Source of the DNA: Actinomycetes bacterium
GTDB taxonomy: Bacteria; Actinomycetota; Actinomycetes; Mycobacteriales; Mycobacteriaceae
Assembly (NCBI GenBank): GCA_023461275.1
Contig: JAEYMI010000049.1
Span: 1 to 5,206 of the forward strand
Direction of reading: 5' to 3'
Length of the DNA: 5,206 bases
The notes below the pieces were generated by a model. It saw only the letters and a list, made by a program, of their open reading frames with translations. It was not told where the DNA came from and made no database searches. The position numbers and the translations under genes were made by a program. Shown here in pieces: positions 1-5,206 of the stretch; within the stretch, counting starts at the first letter, position 1, and each line of letters opens with the position of its first letter.

Positions 1-1
1 C

Positions 2-310
2 GGAGATTTCACCACCCGCGTCATCCGCGAAGGACCCGACGCCGGGCGCATCGCGTGGCGACTAAACACCCACCCCGGACAACAACCCAACCCCGAACAG
101 ATCAACCGCCTACCCGACGTCGTACCCGCCTTCCACCGCTACCTACGCGCAATCCGAACCGAGATCCACCGCCGACCACCAGACACCCGACCGGCAAATT
201 CCCGACCGCCAGACAATCGGCATCGGACACGCCCACCGTGGACCGCCGACGAGAACAGTCGCCACCAACGACTACTCCAAGCCGGATTCATCCTCTACCA
301 ACCCGCCTGA
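2..310 (+). CDS. C-terminal part of an unrecognised protein (gene begins left of the window)
   Basis: Frame 2 is open from the window edge to a TGA at 308-310 and gives 102 residues. It reads GDFTTRVIREGPDAGRIAWR near the start, then a part rich in charged and hydrophobic residues (NPEQINRLPDVVPAFHRYLR, about residues 32-51), which could form helix. A Pro/Arg/Asp-rich, probably disordered stretch follows at residues 59-84, and the end is a short hydrophobic tail (LLQAGFILYQPA). I chose this frame because its composition is protein-like, whereas the overlapping frame 1 is almost only Pro, Thr and Arg. Codon use differs from the genes to the right: third positions favour C and A, and CTA leucine codons occur four times. 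That fits recently acquired DNA. I do not recognise the family. C-terminal tails of actinobacterial DUF222/13E12 HNH proteins can look similar, but no HNH motif lies inside the window, so that is only a guess. It is convergent with the MetE-like gene. Confidence 0.6.
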   Translation, partial: GDFTTRVIREGPDAGRIAWRLNTHPGQQPNPEQINRLPDVVPAFHRYLRAIRTEIHRRPPDTRPANSRPPDNRHRTRPPWTADENSRHQRLLQAGFILYQPA

Positions 311-371
311 TCGTCGGGACCCCTGATCGTCGGGACCCCTGATCGTCGGGAACTCCTGATGGTCGGGATCT
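308..371. repeat. Short direct tandem repeat, unit TGATCGTCGGGACCCC, about four copies
   Basis: Two identical 16-bp copies start at 308 and 324. A third starts at 340 and differs in its last bases (17 bp, ending AACTCC). A degenerate fourth starts at 357 (TGATGGTCGGGATC). The TGA of the first unit is the stop codon of the upstream plus-strand gene. Because the unit is not a multiple of three, each copy puts its TGA in a different frame, so two further stops follow in the other frames. There are no spacers and no strong internal dyad. Possible origins are slipped-strand duplication or the edge of a transferred segment. Confidence 0.85.
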
Positions 372-377
372 GTAGTG

Positions 378-414
378 CCCACCCGACGGCGTCGGCTCAT
401 TGCCGACGCGTGGG
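378..414 (-). terminator. Compound GC-rich hairpin, probable terminator of the three-gene operon (may act both ways)
   Basis: The core is a perfect 8-bp stem, GCGTCGGC (389-396) with GCCGACGC (402-409), around a 5-base loop TCATT (397-401). An outer 5-bp stem, CCCAC (378-382) with GTGGG (410-414), is coaxial on one side and leaves a 6-base bulge (383-388) on the other. It begins one base after the TAG stop of the MetE-like gene and lies between two convergent genes, so it could stop transcription from both sides. There is no U-tract on either strand, as is common for actinobacterial hairpin terminators, so the role is inferred from structure and position. Confidence 0.65.
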
Positions 415-415
415 T

Positions 416-1429
416 CTACAGCGCGTCGGGATCGGTCGCGAGGAGTTGCCCGGCGGCCGCGCAGATCCCGAGTGCCGTGGTCGCCCACGACGGCGTCGCA
501 CCGGCGAGCCCGCAGGTGGGCGTGACGATGACGTTCTCCGACAACACTTTCCGATTCAATCCGATCCGGTCGGTCAGCGCCGCCAAGGATGTCGCGACGG
601 TTTCCGCGCGTACCGATCGATCCGCGCGATCGGCTCGTACCGCTCCGGCGACCAGGACGTCGCCACGGTCGACGAGGGCGCCGATCCCATCGAGATCGGC
701 CGCGCCGGACAGCTCGGTGACGTCCACGCCGAGAGCGACCCCGGGCAATCGCTGCGCCAGATCCCAGCGCGGTGTGCCGCAGTTGTGCAGAATCGCCGGC
801 CGCGCCACGACCTCGAACAGTTCACGCAGAGCGTCGGCCACCTCGGCAACAGGAACTGCGGGAATCGTGTCGAAACGGGTCAGTGGACGAACGGTTCCGT
901 CGATCACCGAACCGATCATCGGCTCGTCGATCTGTACGACGACGTCGGCGCCGAGTCGTCGGGTGACGTCAGCGACGTGGGTGCCTAGCCCCTCCGCGGT
1001 CGACGCCACAATGTCCGACCATGCGCCCCGATCCCGGATCGCTTTGTGTCCGTTGGCCAGTTCCACCGACGCCGCCAGCGTGAACGGACCGCACACGGCG
1101 ACCTTGAAGCTACGGCCGGCTCCGATGAAACCCGCTGTGTCCCAAAGCTCTTCGACCGCGTCGAGGTCCGCACTGAGGTAGTCGCGGGCCCGCCGGGACA
1201 ACGATGACGTGCGCGCCGAGAGCCGGTAGCCGTGCGGTGTGGTGTCGAGTGGCAGATCGACGAGTAGTGCTGCCATCCGGCCGATCATGTCGGCACCGAG
1301 GCCACGTGCGGGGAGTTCGGGAAGGAACCCGAGATCGAGTTCGCCGGTGACCACCGCGGCGGACTCACGCGGATCGGTGCCGGGCATCGAGCCGACGCCG
1401 GTACCGATGCCGGTCGGCAGAGCGCTCAC
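416..1429 (-). CDS. Stand-alone MetE C-terminal-domain-like protein (cobalamin-independent methionine synthase superfamily)
   Basis: A 337-residue protein with a UROD/MetE-like TIM-barrel fold. Zinc-site residues of MetE are visible: H215 and C217 in the motif HNCG, E239 (24 residues after the His, the same spacing as H641-E665 of E. coli MetE) and C306 in TPTCG. The conserved QIDEP segment is at 166-170. The N-terminal MetE half that helps bind folate is absent, so methionine synthesis from methyltetrahydrofolate is not assured. A zinc-bound thiol acceptor and some methyl-transfer chemistry are plausible, but the substrate is unknown. It appears to be the counterpart of M. tuberculosis Rv3015c, a conserved protein of about this length (from memory). 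The start is GTG at 1429-1427, which overlaps the mnmA stop as GTGA. No Shine-Dalgarno-like sequence precedes it, so translation is probably coupled to mnmA. It is the last gene of the operon and is followed at once by the hairpin at 378-414. Fold call is sure; function is not. Confidence 0.9.
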   Translation of the reverse strand: MSALPTGIGTGVGSMPGTDPRESAAVVTGELDLGFLPELPARGLGADMIGRMAALLVDLPLDTTPHGYRLSARTSSLSRRARDYLSADLDAVEELWDTAGFIGAGRSFKVAVCGPFTLAASVELANGHKAIRDRGAWSDIVASTAEGLGTHVADVTRRLGADVVVQIDEPMIGSVIDGTVRPLTRFDTIPAVPVAEVADALRELFEVVARPAILHNCGTPRWDLAQRLPGVALGVDVTELSGAADLDGIGALVDRGDVLVAGAVRADRADRSVRAETVATSLAALTDRIGLNRKVLSENVIVTPTCGLAGATPSWATTALGICAAAGQLLATDPDAL

Positions 1430-2586
1430 GCGCGGGTGGTGGCGTGAGCCCGAAGCGAGGCGTCCGGTCCTGAATCAGCGTCCGACGCCGGCTCAGAGGA
1501 GGTCTCACTGATCCGCCCGCAGCCCACCACCTGGTCGCCGCGCTGCGCGTCGGGCAGGTACAGCACCGCGGCCTGACCGCGCGCGACACCGGTCAGCGGC
1601 TCCCGCAGGGCGATGTCGATGGCCTGCTCACCGTCGACGTCGACGGCGGTGGCCACCGCGGGAGCCAATCCGCCATGGGCACGCACCTGCACCGTGCAGT
1701 CGAGGGGCCCATCCGGGGTGACACCCGACGTCCACACCGGACGCGTCGCCCGGATGTGCCAGACCTGCAGGTCTGCCGCCGAACCGACGGTGACGGTACC
1801 GCTCGCGGGGTCGATGTCGGTGACGTAGCGGGGCTTGCCATCGGACGCCGGATTCTCCAGGCCCAGGCCCTTGCGCTGACCGATGGTGAAGCCGTGGACA
1901 CCGTCGTGGTCACCGAGCCGCTCCCCCGTGCCGGCGTCGACGAGCGCGCCGGGCCGGATACCGATCCGGGCGCCGAGGAACGCACGGGTGTCGCCGGTGG
2001 GAATGAAGCAGATGTCGTGCGAGTCGGGCTTGTCGGCCACGGCGAGTCCGCGGCGCGCCGCCTCGGCGCGGATCTCCGGCTTCGGGGTGTCCCCCACCGG
2101 GAAAAGTGCGCGATCGAGCTGCTCACGGGTCAAGACCGCCAGAACGTAGGACTGGTCCTTGTCCTCGTCGACGGCACGGCGGAGTTCACCGTCGACCAGG
2201 CGTGCGTAGTGGCCCGTCGCGAGCGCGTCGAAGCCCAGCGCGACGGCTTTGCTTGCCAAGGCCGCGAACTTGATCTTCTCGTTGCAGGTCAGGCACGGAT
2301 TGGGCGTCTGCCCGGCGGCGTAGGCGTCGACGAACTCGTCGATCACGTCTTCTTTGAACCGGTCGGCGAAGTCCCACACGTAGAACGGGATGCCGAGGAC
2401 GTCGGCGGCGCGGCGTGCGTCGGAGGCGTCCTCACGGGAGCAGCAGCCCCGCGAACCGGTGCGCAGCGCGCCGGGTGCCGTCGACAGCGCCAGGTGTACC
2501 CCGACGACGTCGTGGCCCGCATCGACCGCGCGGGCCGCGGCGACCGCGGAGTCGACGCCGCCGCTCATTGCTGCCAATACGCGCAT
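1426..2586 (-). CDS. mnmA: tRNA-specific 2-thiouridylase MnmA
   Basis: MnmA adenylates U34 of tRNA Lys, Glu and Gln and replaces its 2-oxygen with sulfur from a persulfide; it acts in the cytoplasm. The 386-residue product has the PP-loop SGGVDS at 8-13, GIPFYVWDF at 66-73, the motif TPNPCLTCN at 94-102 and GHYAR at 125-129. DICFIP at 191-196 holds the second catalytic cysteine, C193, and FTIGQRKGLG at 233-242 leads into the C-terminal beta domains. C101 matches catalytic C102 of E. coli MnmA and C193 matches its C199. C98 is an extra cysteine that makes a CxxC motif; E. coli has Asp there. The last 26 or so residues (361-386) are Ser/Asp/Ala-rich and look like a disordered tail. The ATG at 2586-2584 directly abuts the TAG stop of the cysteine desulfurase, with a G-rich stretch (GGGGGG) before it as a possible ribosome site. 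The end overlaps the MetE-like gene by four bases. Confidence 0.97.
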   Translation of the reverse strand: MRVLAAMSGGVDSAVAAARAVDAGHDVVGVHLALSTAPGALRTGSRGCCSREDASDARRAADVLGIPFYVWDFADRFKEDVIDEFVDAYAAGQTPNPCLTCNEKIKFAALASKAVALGFDALATGHYARLVDGELRRAVDEDKDQSYVLAVLTREQLDRALFPVGDTPKPEIRAEAARRGLAVADKPDSHDICFIPTGDTRAFLGARIGIRPGALVDAGTGERLGDHDGVHGFTIGQRKGLGLENPASDGKPRYVTDIDPASGTVTVGSAADLQVWHIRATRPVWTSGVTPDGPLDCTVQVRAHGGLAPAVATAVDVDGEQAIDIALREPLTGVARGQAAVLYLPDAQRGDQVVGCGRISETSSEPASDADSGPDASLRAHATTRA

Positions 2587-3798
2587 CTACCGGCCCCCCG
2601 AACCCGTCGAGACTAGTCCGGCCGTCCGTGCACGGTCGACGACCTCGCCGATGATGGCGGCGACGGCGTCGATGTCGGCGTCGGTGGTGGATGGCGCCAG
2701 AGAGAATCGCAGCGAACCGCGCGCGGATGCCACGTCGAGTCCCATGGCGAGCAGCACGTGGCTGGCCTGCGCGACGCCGGCGGTGCACGCCGATCCGGTG
2801 GAGCATTCGACGCCGTTGGCGTCGAGCAGCATCAGCAACGAGTCGCCCTCGCAGCCGTCGAAGGACACGTGGACGTTGCCGGGCAGGCGCGCATCCCCCA
2901 TCGGGCCGTTGGCCGAGGTTTCCGGAATGGCGAGCAGGATGTCGAAGAGTCGGTCACGCAGTGCACTCACCGATGCGATCGAATCGTCCAGTTCGTCAAC
3001 CGCGACCTTCAAGGCCACCGACATTCCGACGGCACCGGCGACATCCTGTGTGCCAGAACGAATATCGCGCTCGTGGCCGCCACCGTGCAGCAGCGGGACG
3101 CATTCGACGTCGCGGCCGAGCAGCAACACTCCGATACCTTGTGGACCGCCGAACTTGTGTGCGGCGATGCTCATCGCACTCAGACCGCTCGCAGTGAAGT
3201 CGACCGGGATGTGCCCGACGGCCTGGACCGCGTCGGAATGCACCGGCACACCGAACTCGGCGCCGATGGCGGCGAGTTCGGCGATCGGCTGGATCGTCCC
3301 TACCTCGTTGTTGGCCCACATCACCGAGATCAGCGCGGTCTGTTCGGCGTGGGCTTCGAGCTCGGCGCGCAGATCGGCAGGCGACACCACACCGTCGGCG
3401 TCGACCGGTAGGACAACCAACTCCGCCCCGTCCGTGCCGTTCTTGCAGAGCCACTCCGCCGGATCGAGTACAGCGTGATGCTCGACAGCCGAGACGATGA
3501 TTCGTCGACGACGCTCATCGGCCCGGTGACGGGCCCAGTAGATACCCTTCACCGCCAGGTTGTCGGCCTCGGTCCCCCCGCTGGTGAACAGCACCTCCGA
3601 CGGACGGGCCCCGACTGCTGCGGCGATTCGTTCGCGGGCTTCTTCGAGCAGGCGACGCGCCCAGCGTCCCGAACCGTGCAGCGACGACGCGTTACCCGGC
3701 CGCGTGAACACAGCGGTCATCGCCTCGACGGCCTGCGGCAGCATCGCGGTCGAGGCAGCGTGGTCGAGGTAGACGGGGTTCGGAGACGGTGTGGGCAT
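2587..3798 (-). CDS. iscS: Cysteine desulfurase, class I (IscS/NifS/YrvO type)
   Basis: A PLP enzyme that turns cysteine into alanine and holds the sulfur as a cysteine persulfide for transfer. From the ATG at 3798 the product has 403 residues: YLDHAAST near the start (10-17), FTSGGTEADN at 71-80, SAVEHHAVL at 103-111, the PLP-stacking region WANNEVG (161-167), HSDAVQA at 187-193 (D189, Q192), and the Schiff-base lysine K215 in SIAAHKFGGPQG. The catalytic cysteine C338 lies in the long mobile loop STGSACTAG typical of class I. An in-frame TTG 36 bases upstream (3834) is rejected because it falls on the predicted -35 box and adds 12 residues unlike the family. The next gene, mnmA, starts at the base after its TAG. 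That link suggests it is the sulfur donor for MnmA, like YrvO-MnmA in Bacillus subtilis, though it may also serve Fe-S assembly as does its apparent homologue Rv3025c of M. tuberculosis. The symbol is by homology class. Confidence 0.95.
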   Translation of the reverse strand: MPTPSPNPVYLDHAASTAMLPQAVEAMTAVFTRPGNASSLHGSGRWARRLLEEARERIAAAVGARPSEVLFTSGGTEADNLAVKGIYWARHRADERRRRIIVSAVEHHAVLDPAEWLCKNGTDGAELVVLPVDADGVVSPADLRAELEAHAEQTALISVMWANNEVGTIQPIAELAAIGAEFGVPVHSDAVQAVGHIPVDFTASGLSAMSIAAHKFGGPQGIGVLLLGRDVECVPLLHGGGHERDIRSGTQDVAGAVGMSVALKVAVDELDDSIASVSALRDRLFDILLAIPETSANGPMGDARLPGNVHVSFDGCEGDSLLMLLDANGVECSTGSACTAGVAQASHVLLAMGLDVASARGSLRFSLAPSTTDADIDAVAAIIGEVVDRARTAGLVSTGSGGR

Positions 3799-3806
3799 TA
3801 TCAGCA

Positions 3807-3834
3807 AGGATAAACGCGCACCGTCCGCCGACAA
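3807..3834 (-). promoter_or_regulatory. Predicted SigA-like promoter of the cysteine desulfurase operon, giving a leaderless or near-leaderless mRNA
   Basis: On the minus strand a -35 box TTGTCG (3834-3829) and a -10 box TATCCT (3812-3807, fits TANNNT) are 16 bp apart. Only eight bases, TGCTGATA, separate the -10 box from the ATG at 3798, so transcription should start at or within about three bases of the start codon. No Shine-Dalgarno sequence lies upstream of that ATG, which agrees with leaderless translation, common in actinobacteria. The promoter is predicted from sequence only. Confidence 0.6.
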
Positions 3835-3850
3835 ATTCCCGCGCGAATCA

Positions 3851-3867
3851 ACGTCGGCGTTCGACGT
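3851..3867 (-). terminator. Small hairpin between the oxidoreductase gene and the iscS promoter (weak terminator or operator)
   Basis: A perfect 6-bp inverted repeat, ACGTCG (3851-3856) and CGACGT (3862-3867), surrounds a 5-base loop. It lies 17 bases past the TGA of the oxidoreductase gene and 16 bases upstream of the predicted -35 box of the operon. It could be a short terminator without a U-tract or a binding site for a regulator; the sequence does not decide between them, and chance is possible in such GC-rich DNA. Confidence 0.35.
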
Positions 3868-3884
3868 CCGGTTAAGGCCACGAA

Positions 3885-4940
3885 TCAGGTCGCCGGCGCT
3901 TCGTCGACAAAGGTGATGCCGAGCGCAGCGCGTACCCGGTCCATGACCTCGATGGTCTCGATGGCGTCGGACAGCGGGTGAATGCTGGAGGTAACCGCTC
4001 CCGAAACGATGTCGCGGGCCGCATCCACCGGACAGAAGTGCAAGGCATCCGAATGCCCGACCGCTGTCTCGTCGTGAACAAACGTCGACCCGGCGCGCAG
4101 GCGCACCGAGAACGAGCCCGGTTGATAAAACGGCCCCGGCAGCACCATGGTCCCGTCGACCCCGGCGACCACCGCAGTGGTGGGGGTATCGGCGAGGATC
4201 GTGGTGTTCGCCAGTGACTGTGCGCCGCGGGCGTGACCGAAGACCGCCGAGATCTGACCGTTGATCTCTGGCGTTCCCGACCTTCCCGTAGGTACCGACT
4301 GACCAACCGCGGCCACCGAGTCGACCCGGCCAAGGACCCAGTTCGCGAAAGCGATCGGATAGGTCCCGAGATCCAGGAGCGGACCACCCGCCAGTGCAGG
4401 ATCGAAGATCCGATGATCAGGTGTGAAGTACTCGCCGTGATCGGCGATCACCGTCCGCACCGGTCCGAGCATCCCGTCATCGAGGATCTGGCGGATGACG
4501 TCGAACTTCGGCAGAAATCTGGTCCACATCGCCTCCCCCGCGAAGACCCTCGCCGCTGCCGCTGCCTCGGCGATCTCGCGGCCCTGCACTGCGTTCAATG
4601 CCAGGGGCTTCTCCACCAGGACATGCTTTCCCGCCGCGATGGCATCGACAGCACAGCGATGATGTGCGGGGTGCGGAGTGCTGACATAGACGACATCGAC
4701 CGTCGGATCATTCAGCAGCGCTTGATAACTCCCGTGCGCCACCGGGATGTCGAAGCGATCGGCGAACTGCTGCGCGCGCAGATCGTCGCGTGATCCGACG
4801 GCGGTGACGCGTTGGGTGGTGTGACGGGCCAGCGCCGCGACGAATCGCTCGGCGATCCACCCGGGACCGAGGATGCCCCACCGCAAGGAGGGTGCATCAC
4901 GCGGATCACCGGTGCGCGGCACCGGAAGTTGTTTCAGCAC
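3885..4940 (-). CDS. Gfo/Idh/MocA family NAD(P)-dependent oxidoreductase, dihydrodiol/xylose dehydrogenase-like
   Basis: A 351-residue protein of usual length for the family. The N-terminal Rossmann domain shows WGILGPGWIAERF (21-33), with a Gly-rich dinucleotide loop at 25-30, VDVVYVSTPHPAH at 81-93 and the signature EKP at 110-112. The C-terminal alpha/beta domain has MWTRFLP (138-144) and GGPLLDLGTYPI (185-196), a pattern I associate with the dimeric dihydrodiol dehydrogenase and sugar (xylose or glucose) dehydrogenase branch; Y194 is in the position of the family's catalytic Tyr/His. It probably oxidises a sugar, polyol or cyclic diol, but the substrate cannot be read from sequence. The start is GTG at 4940-4938, with GGAG (4954-4951) ten bases upstream; a second GTG at 4922 (codon 7) is an alternative. 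It follows the TIM-barrel gene after 6 bp, suggesting one operon and related substrates. It ends 86 bp before iscS, which has its own predicted promoter. Confidence 0.93.
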   Translation of the reverse strand: MLKQLPVPRTGDPRDAPSLRWGILGPGWIAERFVAALARHTTQRVTAVGSRDDLRAQQFADRFDIPVAHGSYQALLNDPTVDVVYVSTPHPAHHRCAVDAIAAGKHVLVEKPLALNAVQGREIAEAAAAARVFAGEAMWTRFLPKFDVIRQILDDGMLGPVRTVIADHGEYFTPDHRIFDPALAGGPLLDLGTYPIAFANWVLGRVDSVAAVGQSVPTGRSGTPEINGQISAVFGHARGAQSLANTTILADTPTTAVVAGVDGTMVLPGPFYQPGSFSVRLRAGSTFVHDETAVGHSDALHFCPVDAARDIVSGAVTSSIHPLSDAIETIEVMDRVRAALGITFVDEAPAT

Positions 4941-4946
4941 AGCAGA

Positions 4947-5206
4947 TCAGCTCCGATACTTGGTGACGTACTCACCCATGGTCGCCAGTTGGTAGCGCGA
5001 GACCTCACGCGCGTTCTCGTCTTCGGCGAAGACACTGGAGACCATGACGGCATCGTCGCGGTCGTAGAAGCCGATGTCTCCGAGTGTCCCGAAGAACTCG
5101 TCCCAGTTGACGTCCCCGTCACCGATCTTGAGGTGCTGGTGCACGCGGACCGCGTTACCGGGCGGGTTGGTGATGTAGCGCAGGCCGTGCGACGCGTGGT
5201 GGTCCA
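4947..5206 (-). CDS. C-terminal part of a TIM-barrel sugar phosphate isomerase/epimerase-like protein (gene begins right of the window)
   Basis: The minus-strand frame is open from the window edge to the TGA at 4949-4947, giving about 86 residues. Read inward it gives DHHASHGLRYITNPPGNAVR, then HQHLKIGDGDVNWDEFFGTL, then a region with FYDRDDAVMVSSVFAEDENA and a helical end. The pattern HxHxKxGxGxxxWxxFF, followed by a strand and an acidic xFxE-type segment, is typical of the last barrel strands of the xylose-isomerase-like (AP endonuclease 2) family, where His and Glu bind a divalent metal. Members include IolE/IolI-type and other sugar isomerases or epimerases. The frame continues upstream without a stop, so the GTG at 5144 is internal and not the start. 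It is 6 bp upstream of the oxidoreductase gene. Family confident; substrate unknown. Confidence 0.85.
   Translation of the reverse strand, partial: DHHASHGLRYITNPPGNAVRVHQHLKIGDGDVNWDEFFGTLGDIGFYDRDDAVMVSSVFAEDENAREVSRYQLATMGEYVTKYRS

Noticed and set aside
55..342. Frame-1 open frame with an internal ATG-like start near the left edge
   Set aside because: The translation is nearly only Pro, Thr and Arg; the overlapping frame 2 open from the window edge is far more protein-like.
308..371. CRISPR-like array
   Set aside because: The units are directly adjacent with no spacers and are only 16-17 bp long.
375..1181. Two overlapping plus-strand open frames opposite the MetE-like gene
   Set aside because: Their translations are Arg/Ser/Ala-rich without recognisable domains, they overlap each other, and they begin inside the terminator region.
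1675..2616. A long plus-strand open frame (313 codons) opposite mnmA
   Set aside because: It is antisense to a clear mnmA, has Val/Gly/Arg/Asp-rich composition with no motif, and is explained by high GC at codon third positions.
2390..3478. A long plus-strand open frame (362 codons) opposite the cysteine desulfurase
   Set aside because: It is antisense to a gene with all catalytic motifs; its Ser/Ala/Pro/Thr-rich translation is typical of a shadow frame.
3799..3834. Upstream TTG start for the cysteine desulfurase
   Set aside because: It would add 12 residues not typical of the family, lacks a ribosome site, and coincides with the predicted -35 box.
4947..5144. A complete small gene starting at the GTG at 5144
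   Set aside because: The same frame stays open to the window edge and the upstream residues continue the TIM-barrel pattern, so this is the end of a longer gene.

Overview
The window is high-GC DNA from an actinobacterium, most likely a mycolic-acid-containing member of the Mycobacteriales. Gordonia, Rhodococcus or a relative is my inference from GC content, protein sequence and gene order; no marker gene proves the genus. Nearly all of it is coding. No rRNA, tRNA, CRISPR array or complete mobile element is visible, and no stretch over 300 bases lacks a gene.

Layout from left to right: (1) positions 2-310, plus strand: the 3' end of an unrecognised gene with C-rich, CTA-containing codon use unlike its neighbours, ending in a Pro/Arg-rich tail. 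(2) 308-371: a short tandem repeat of 16-17 bp units whose first unit contains the stop codon of that gene. (3) 378-414: a strong compound hairpin lying between two convergent genes. (4) 416-3798, minus strand: a tight three-gene operon, read from right to left as cysteine desulfurase (IscS/NifS class I), mnmA (tRNA 2-thiouridylase), and a stand-alone protein resembling the C-terminal domain of cobalamin-independent methionine synthase. The junctions are TAG/ATG abutment and a 4-base GTGA overlap. (5) 3799-3884: a short intergenic region with a plausible leaderless promoter for the operon and a small hairpin. (6) 3885-5206, minus strand: a Gfo/Idh/MocA-type NAD(P)-dependent oxidoreductase preceded by the 3' end of a TIM-barrel sugar isomerase/epimerase-like gene, 6 bp apart, probably a separate carbohydrate-related operon.

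Functionally, the central operon joins a sulfur donor (cysteine desulfurase makes a persulfide) to a sulfur user (MnmA thiolates U34 of tRNA Lys/Glu/Gln). The third gene has an intact HxC/E/C zinc site but lacks the N-terminal half of MetE; its reaction is unknown. The right-hand pair probably acts on a sugar or polyol. I see no convincing new system. The most useful leads are the synteny break at the left edge (ligA is expected there by analogy with M. tuberculosis), the repeat at the stop codon, the CxxC-plus-C cysteine pattern of MnmA, and the conserved stand-alone MetE-like protein tied to the tRNA-thiolation genes.
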